A stretch of DNA of 11,424 nt. Source: Spirochaetia bacterium (GTDB lineage Bacteria; Spirochaetota; Leptospirae; Leptospirales; Leptonemataceae). Where the stretch lies: the NCBI GenBank assembly GCA_016195395.1, contig JACPZR010000413.1, forward strand, positions 1 to 11,424, written 5' to 3'. The position numbers and the translations under genes are program-made. Below are positions 7,064 through 11,424 of this stretch, one piece after another (within the stretch, counting starts at the first letter, position 1; the number at the start of each line of letters is the position of its first letter). The notes under the pieces were generated by a model. It was not told the DNA's origin. It did no database searches and saw only the letters and a program-made list of their open reading frames with translations.

Positions 7064-7534
7064 ATGCGTGACAAGCGGTTTGTAGCCGAGCACCGCGGCG
7101 GCCCGTTGACAGAGAAAGAGCATCGCCAATTGATCCACTGGGCCCGCGCCTGCGTGGAGCACGTGCTGCCGTTTGTGAGCGTGGACCCCGATCCCCGGCT
7201 GAAAGACGCTTTATCCGTGGCCGCCTCATGGGAGAAAGGCAGCGCCACAGTGGGTGAGGCCCGGCAGGCGTCCGTTGCGGCACATGCACTCGCGCGGGAT
7301 TGCCCCAACAAAGCCGCAGTGGCGTTGGCCCGTGCTGCCGGTCATGCAGTCGCCACGGCTCACATGGCGGATCATTCGTTAGGGGGAGCGTTATACGCGT
7401 TGAAAGCCGTGCGGAGCGCGGGGAACTCGGTTGAAACGGAGCGAAAATGGCAGAAGAAACATCTGCCCGCAGGGATCCGGGACCTGGTCCTATCCGCGCT
7501 CCAAGAGAAGGAAAAACACTTCAAGCTCGATTGA
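7064..7534 (+). CDS. Imm-5-like 'putative immunity protein'
   Basis: The 156-residue, all-helical, cytoplasmic product resembles the small family annotated as putative immunity protein (Imm-5-like domain). Recognisable stretches are RDKRFVAEHRGGPLTEKEHRQL, a mid-region SWEKGSATVGEARQASVAAHALAR, and the signature GHAVATAHMADHSLGGALYALKAV, with ERKWQKKHLP near the end. The length is normal and nothing looks truncated. Biochemical activity of the family is not established as far as I know; the name comes from domain context in other genomes. The ATG directly follows the stop of the four-helix membrane protein, implying coupled expression. No toxin gene is visible in the window, so an immunity role is unproven here. 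It meets the ABC permease gene tail to tail, 24 bases away. Confidence 0.75.
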   Translation: MRDKRFVAEHRGGPLTEKEHRQLIHWARACVEHVLPFVSVDPDPRLKDALSVAASWEKGSATVGEARQASVAAHALARDCPNKAAVALARAAGHAVATAHMADHSLGGALYALKAVRSAGNSVETERKWQKKHLPAGIRDLVLSALQEKEKHFKLD

Positions 7535-7558
7535 TGGTTCGAATGCCGGCGGACCCGG

Positions 7559-8527
7559 CTATGTTTCTACTTCTCTTCTGCGGAACAAGGCAACGAGCGA
7601 CGCAGCCACAGCAATCAACCAGCCCGCGTTGATGAACAGAGAATAGAGACCGGTCTTGTTCCCCGCCTGCTTCAGGAAATTGTCCTCAATGCCCGGAAGA
7701 TCCAGGACCTCGCTCAGCCCGTACAAGAAATTCACAGAAAACTGCGGCGTCCCATACACCATGCCGTAGACCAGAACCTGCTGGATCCCTTCACCAATCT
7801 TTTCGGGGCTCGTCATCACGTACATGGCAGGCACAATGCCCACGGCAATGAGAGAAATTCCAATGAAGATTGCAGGGATACGGCCCACGAGTAACGTCAA
7901 AAACATCATCAGCGCTACAAAGAGCGCCAGCCCCTCAAGGAAAATCGGCACGCCGCGCCACACCTCCCACCCCGCTTCACCGATCGATAGAAACATGAAG
8001 GCGTGAAAGCTCGCGAATAGCAGCGCAGCATTCAAGAGGAGGAGCCCCACTATGGCGCAATACTTCCCTAAAAGGTACTCCTCCCGCGTCACGGGACGCG
8101 CTAGTATCATAACGTGAGTGCGGTTCTGAAAGTCGTTCATGGCCAGAAATGGCGTGAACACGCCGGCAATCATATAGAGCCAAAATGCAATCAGACCAAA
8201 GGAGAATCCCAAGAGAGCCACTTTGAGCTGCCGCTTGGTGGCTTTCTCTGCCTCTTGGAGCTGCTGGCGCGCCTGCCCCAGCTGTGAATCGATCTCGGCC
8301 GCGGAACGGCCTTCGCGCATGAGACGTCGTTTGAAGTCCGCCTCTTGTCCTTCGATGCTCTGGTTCATGAGGCCGCGGCACGCGCGCAGACATCCCGCGC
8401 CCGAACCCATAAACAGAACGCACCCAAGAACCAAAACCAAAATCAGGCGCCGACGCATGGCTTCTTTCAACGTCAGCTCAAACACCACAGCAATGCGGGA
8501 TAAAGAAGCGGCCAAGATTGAATTCAT
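7559..8527 (-). CDS. ABC-2-type transporter permease subunit
   Basis: The 322-residue product has an N-terminal segment with FELTLKEAMRRRLI leading into a first membrane helix (about 27-45), then a polar, coiled-coil-like region of about 55 residues (EADFKRRLMREGRSAAEID and LGQARQQLQEAEKATKRQ), then five or so further helices (about 104-130, 155-178, 190-213, 217-240, 298-314). The motif MNDFQNRTHVMILARPVTREEYLLGKY between helices is typical of ABC-2 permeases with an internal cytoplasmic coupling region. Its ATG overlaps the stop of the ATPase gene (ATGA, 8524-8527) and is preceded by GGAGGA, so the two form one transporter. Substrate is unknown. The extra charged loop after helix 1 is its oddest part. 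Confidence 0.88.
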   Translation of the reverse strand: MNSILAASLSRIAVVFELTLKEAMRRRLILVLVLGCVLFMGSGAGCLRACRGLMNQSIEGQEADFKRRLMREGRSAAEIDSQLGQARQQLQEAEKATKRQLKVALLGFSFGLIAFWLYMIAGVFTPFLAMNDFQNRTHVMILARPVTREEYLLGKYCAIVGLLLLNAALLFASFHAFMFLSIGEAGWEVWRGVPIFLEGLALFVALMMFLTLLVGRIPAIFIGISLIAVGIVPAMYVMTSPEKIGEGIQQVLVYGMVYGTPQFSVNFLYGLSEVLDLPGIEDNFLKQAGNKTGLYSLFINAGWLIAVAASLVALFRRREVET

Positions 8528-9456
8528 GATTTTCCTCCGGCTGCGGTGGCGCCCTCTGCTTCCTGGATCAGGCGTCGGAATAACTCTTCCAACCCTTCCC
8601 GCTTTTGCGCGTACTTTAGAATGCGGCCGCCCTTCTCCACGATGCGCGCGGGAAACATCCGTTCTTCTTCTTTGTCCTTGAACGTTATGTCAATGACAGG
8701 CCCTTGGATGCTGCACTTGGGGTCGACTTTCTTTGCATATTCCACAACGGCGGCCGGCATGGAATCGAGCTCTGCCGTGATTCCTTGGTGCGCGCCCAGG
8801 TCATCACGTCGCCCTTGTGCTACCAGCTGTCCCTTATGGAGAATGGCCATACGATCGCAGGTTTTTTCCACTTCCAGCAGCTGGTGCGAGTTCAGAAACA
8901 CTGTGGCGCCGCGGTCGCGCTCACCCTGAATGATCTCCCGCATCTCAAGCATGCCGATGGGGTCCAAGCCCGATCCCGGTTCGTCCAAAATCAAAAGGTC
9001 CGGCGCGCCAAGAACGGCCTGAGCGACGCCGATCCGCTGCATCATACCTTTCGAGAAAGTTGAAACCCTGTCATCGGCACGGTCAGTCATTTTCACGCGC
9101 TCCAAAACGCGCGCAACTTCCGCGCCCACCTGCTTGGAGGGGATGGCTGCCAGTCGCGCCTGCGATTGAAGGAACTCCCGGGCCGACAAAAATGGATGAA
9201 TGCTCACTCTCTCCGGGAGATAACCCACGCGCTTTCTGTCCAAGTGCGCGGGGTCCGTTCCGAGTACGGTCACGTTGCCGCCGGTTTTCCGCACAAAGTT
9301 CAGGAGAATCTTCACGAACGTTGTCTTGCCGGCGCCGTTGGGCCCCAGGAATCCAAAGATCTCTCCCGGATGCACGCTGAGCGACACACCGCGCAGAGCG
9401 CGCAGATTCTTGTAAGATTTTTCCAGCAGTTCAGCTTCGATTACGTATTCTGGCAT
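8524..9456 (-). CDS. ABC transporter ATP-binding protein (ABC-2 exporter type)
   Basis: The ATPase subunit powers the permease encoded immediately downstream. Counting from ATG 9454-9456 (310 residues): Walker A GPNGAGKTT (38-46), signature FSKGMMQR (134-141, the SKGM variant common in ABC-2 systems), Walker B LLILDEP (154-160), D-loop SGLDP, H-loop NSHQ (H191). A C-terminal regulatory tail of about 90 residues, found in the drug/antibiotic-exporter group of ATPases, follows. The frame is open upstream to 9585, but the extra 43 residues (rich in R, S and W) look non-coding and would overlap the SixA gene start; MPEYVIEAELLEKSYKN is a typical N-terminus, so 9456 is preferred. No strong Shine-Dalgarno is seen. 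It is divergent from the SixA-type gene. All catalytic motifs are intact; the exported substrate cannot be inferred. Confidence 0.93.
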   Translation of the reverse strand: MPEYVIEAELLEKSYKNLRALRGVSLSVHPGEIFGFLGPNGAGKTTFVKILLNFVRKTGGNVTVLGTDPAHLDRKRVGYLPERVSIHPFLSAREFLQSQARLAAIPSKQVGAEVARVLERVKMTDRADDRVSTFSKGMMQRIGVAQAVLGAPDLLILDEPGSGLDPIGMLEMREIIQGERDRGATVFLNSHQLLEVEKTCDRMAILHKGQLVAQGRRDDLGAHQGITAELDSMPAAVVEYAKKVDPKCSIQGPVIDITFKDKEEERMFPARIVEKGGRILKYAQKREGLEELFRRLIQEAEGATAAGGKS

Positions 9457-9473
9457 AGCGACTTGCAACCAAG

Positions 9474-9501
9474 CTGATACTGAGCGACGCCTGACAAGCA
9501 A
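9474..9501 (-). promoter_or_regulatory. Possible promoter for the ABC exporter operon
   Basis: On the minus strand TTGCTT (9496-9501) is followed after 16 bases by TATCAG (9474-9479), ending 17 bases before the ATPase ATG. Both boxes match four of six consensus positions. Position is right for the ABC operon; pattern match only. Confidence 0.3.
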
Positions 9502-9566
9502 AAACAACGGGCGGCAGCCCCGCGAATCACCATTGACAGACCGATGTTTCCAAGGGCTGTGGCCCC

Positions 9567-10052
9567 ATGAAGCTTGTGATCGCAAGACATGCGGAAGCCG
9601 AGGCTGGCGCCGTGGACGCGGACAGGCAGCTCACTGATCAGGGCCGCGCCGATGCCCTGCAAATGTCACAGGTTTTGAAGTCCACAGGATGGAAGTTCGC
9701 TGACGTCCGTTCAAGCCCCGTTCTCCGGGCCCGCCAGACGGTGGACATTCTTGCCGGCACCCTCGCCAAACAGAGCGTGACCGACCCGCGATTACGTCCG
9801 GGATTTGATGTCCTGTCTGCGCCGGATCTGTTGTCAGGCACGCCGGTCACGGATGCCTGCTTGTGGGTGTTTCATGCGCCGGAGGTCACGCAGCTGGCAT
9901 CCAGTCTTCTTGGATTTCCGGAGAAATCGTTCTATTTTCCTCCGGGCACCATATTAGCGTTGAATGTGTCCCCTCCGTTTGCTCCGTCCACGGCCATGCT
10001 CATCTGGATGCTCCAGCCGGAATACGTGCGTTCGCTCCGCGTGGCGCAGTGA
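9567..10052 (+). CDS. sixA: SixA-type phosphohistidine phosphatase (histidine phosphatase superfamily)
   Basis: SixA removes phosphate from histidine residues of signalling proteins; in E. coli its reported targets are the ArcB HPt domain and the PTS protein NPr. The 161-residue product has the same length as E. coli SixA. It opens with MKLVIARHAEAEAG, carrying the catalytic RHA (R7, nucleophile H8), then RQLTDQGRADA, then SSPVLRARQTVDIL (R54), and the second histidine in LWVFHAPEV (H103). These are the superfamily's phosphate-pocket residues and all are present. The cytoplasmic product has no signal peptide. AAGGG lies about 10 bases before the ATG. Its last bases overlap the GTG start of the next gene (GTGA), suggesting translational coupling. 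Specific target is unknown; the histidine kinase 3 kb upstream has no HPt domain, so a link to it is not supported. Confidence 0.88.
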   Translation: MKLVIARHAEAEAGAVDADRQLTDQGRADALQMSQVLKSTGWKFADVRSSPVLRARQTVDILAGTLAKQSVTDPRLRPGFDVLSAPDLLSGTPVTDACLWVFHAPEVTQLASSLLGFPEKSFYFPPGTILALNVSPPFAPSTAMLIWMLQPEYVRSLRVAQ

Positions 10053-11424
10053 AGCCCATCCCTCTGGTGCTGCGTGCGGCGCTTGGGCCTGCGCTGGCCG
10101 CCGCGGGATTTCTCACATTCACGTTTCAATTTTTGCGCGTCATTGAACTCTTTAACACAGGCGCACTTCCCGATCAATACCTGTTCTCAGCGGATGCAGT
10201 CTATCCCGCAACGTTATACAATGATCTGTTTGTTGACCGCTACTCCGCGAAAGCGTGGATGTTCCCGCCGGCCACGTGTTTCTTTCCCGATGTTTTCTTC
10301 TACTTTATTGCCCGCTTCCTGACCGGTAACTTTGTGTCCGCTACGTTTCTCTTCGCCTTTCTTCAAATCTCCGCTTTCGCGGGGGCGCTGGCCGTGCTTC
10401 ACGCCCAGGTCCTGGGCCCGGGGACTCGCGCCTTATCCCTTGCATTGGCCTTCACTGTGGCGGCGGGCGCCTTGGCGTTGTCGTCGGCGGGCGGCCTAAG
10501 CGACTGGCTGTTGTGTATGTTCACACCCACGCATCATCTGGGGGCCGCCGTTGCCGCCCTCTGGTGCCTCTGGCTTCTCCTTCAACTTTTTTCGGCTTCA
10601 TCAATAGCGAAGGAGCGGCTGCTCCTGGCCGCGCTGTTCGCGCTCTCATGCATCAGCGCCGGGTCCGACAAACTCTTCCTTTTCCTCTTTACACTGCCGT
10701 CGCCCGTGCTGCTGATCATCGCGGCCCCCCTCACACGAGTCAGACGGTTTCTGTACGGAATGGTCATCACGTTATCCGCGGCCGCCGGCCTTTGGTTTAT
10801 GGCAAAGCTTGAGTCGCACGGGGCTTTCTTCGCGGGATCGGTACCCACGAAGCATATTCTTTTGTCCGTTGGGACCTGGCATGGAATAAGCGTCACCCTG
10901 GCGTCTGCGGGTCATGTGGTAAGTTCCCTCCCGTGGCCCCTGCTGTCCGCTGTTCTCGCATGCTTTGTTGTCATCACACTTCACGTCATACGATGGTTTG
11001 GCGGGTCGGACGAACAACAAACGCCCCTGCAAATTTCAGTCTATCTATTGGTGGCATGGCCGGCGGTCCTTATGGCGGGTTCCCTGGTCGCAGGGACTGC
11101 ACACGGGACGGACATCGGAGGATACAAGCGCTATTTTCTCACTTTGATTCTTCTGCCGCCCGCGCTCACCCTTCCTTTGGTTCTCCGATTGGCCCCGGTT
11201 GCGGTCCGGACCTCAGTAGCAGCGCTGCTATTAGGGTGCATTGCGGCCGTCACCGCGCTTCAGTGGAGAGCTTTCCCGGAACTTGGACGCGACGCCGCAC
11301 AAGATTCATTGGCCGACTGCTTGGACAAGAACGCCGAGGAATTACACTTTGAGACCGGCTTCTCTGACTACTGGAACGCCAAGCGCACAACGTTATTCTC
11401 GCGCCGCGGTCTACGTGTCTATCA
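10049..11424 (+). CDS. Large polytopic membrane protein of unknown function, cut off at the window's right edge
   Basis: From GTG 10049-10051 the frame stays open for 458 codons to the window end, with no stop. The start overlaps the SixA stop (GTGA). The product is dominated by hydrophobic segments, roughly ten to eleven, beginning with ALGPALAAAGFLTFTFQFLR. The long first loop (about 32-80) carries acidic residues (D49, D59, D63, D81) within SADAVYPATLYNDLFVDRY, and near residue 160-170 is MFTPTHHLGAAVAALW. After the last helix comes a polar tail of about 60 residues (ADCLDKNAEELHFETG and GFSDYWNAKRTTLFSRRG). The overall layout, long first loop with acids and many helices, resembles GT-C-type membrane glycosyltransferases, but I do not recognise a family signature, so that is only a suggestion. 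The gene continues past the window. Confidence 0.8.
   Translation, partial: MKPIPLVLRAALGPALAAAGFLTFTFQFLRVIELFNTGALPDQYLFSADAVYPATLYNDLFVDRYSAKAWMFPPATCFFPDVFFYFIARFLTGNFVSATFLFAFLQISAFAGALAVLHAQVLGPGTRALSLALAFTVAAGALALSSAGGLSDWLLCMFTPTHHLGAAVAALWCLWLLLQLFSASSIAKERLLLAALFALSCISAGSDKLFLFLFTLPSPVLLIIAAPLTRVRRFLYGMVITLSAAAGLWFMAKLESHGAFFAGSVPTKHILLSVGTWHGISVTLASAGHVVSSLPWPLLSAVLACFVVITLHVIRWFGGSDEQQTPLQISVYLLVAWPAVLMAGSLVAGTAHGTDIGGYKRYFLTLILLPPALTLPLVLRLAPVAVRTSVAALLLGCIAAVTALQWRAFPELGRDAAQDSLADCLDKNAEELHFETGFSDYWNAKRTTLFSRRGLRVY

Noticed and set aside
7535..7558. Possible bidirectional terminator between the Imm-5-like gene and the ABC permease gene
   Set aside because: The 24-base gap contains no hairpin followed by a T-run in either direction.
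9533..9538. Perfect -35-like TTGACA upstream of the sixA-type gene
   Set aside because: At 16-18 bases downstream there is no acceptable -10 box (GCTGTG region), so a promoter is not supported.
10513..10812. Shorter plus- and minus-strand ORFs within the right-hand membrane protein
   Set aside because: The continuous 458-codon frame from 10049 covers the region with strongly hydrophobic, coherent coding; the others are shadows.

Overview
The window looks like an ordinary chromosomal stretch of a moderately GC-rich bacterium, probably a Gram-negative-type or uncultivated lineage. Reasons: dense gene packing, short intergenic gaps, ATGA/GTGA start-stop overlaps, and a protein with a secretion signal. 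No rRNA, tRNA, CRISPR array, IS element or phage gene is visible, and the sequence alone does not fix the taxon.

Left part (1-4165): a DNA-repair and signalling cluster. On the minus strand lie a stand-alone HATPase_c protein (about 3386-4093), then an MrfB/YprB-type DEDD exonuclease with a TPR-like tail (2101-3333), then an MrfA/YprA-type DEAD/DExH helicase with DUF1998-family similarity (1-1406, running off the left edge). In Bacillus subtilis, MrfA and MrfB work together in mitomycin C lesion repair. Here they are separated by a plus-strand gene for a small exported protein (1578-2096). The helicase reading frame is broken near 1233/1234: the N-terminal ~57 codons are in one frame and everything from just after the Walker A position is in another. 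About 25 codons, including the Walker A lysine, appear to be missing. This is either a real inactivating deletion or an assembly error, and it is the most notable feature of the window.

Middle part (4281-7534, plus strand): a large GAF-GAF-PAS-HisKA-HATPase_c sensor histidine kinase with no response regulator in view, followed by a four-helix membrane protein and an Imm-5-like 'putative immunity protein' that abuts it exactly. It is transcribed divergently from the HATPase_c/mrfB unit.

Right part (7559-11424): a minus-strand two-gene ABC exporter (ATPase 8524-9456, permease 7559-8527, overlapping by ATGA), divergent from a SixA-type phosphohistidine phosphatase (9567-10052). The phosphatase overlaps by GTGA a long polytopic membrane protein of unknown function (10049 to the right edge).

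No clear new multi-gene system is evident. The points worth a second look are the broken mrfA, the split mrfA/mrfB arrangement with a linked HATPase_c gene, the orphan immunity-like gene paired with a membrane protein, and the unassigned exported and polytopic proteins.
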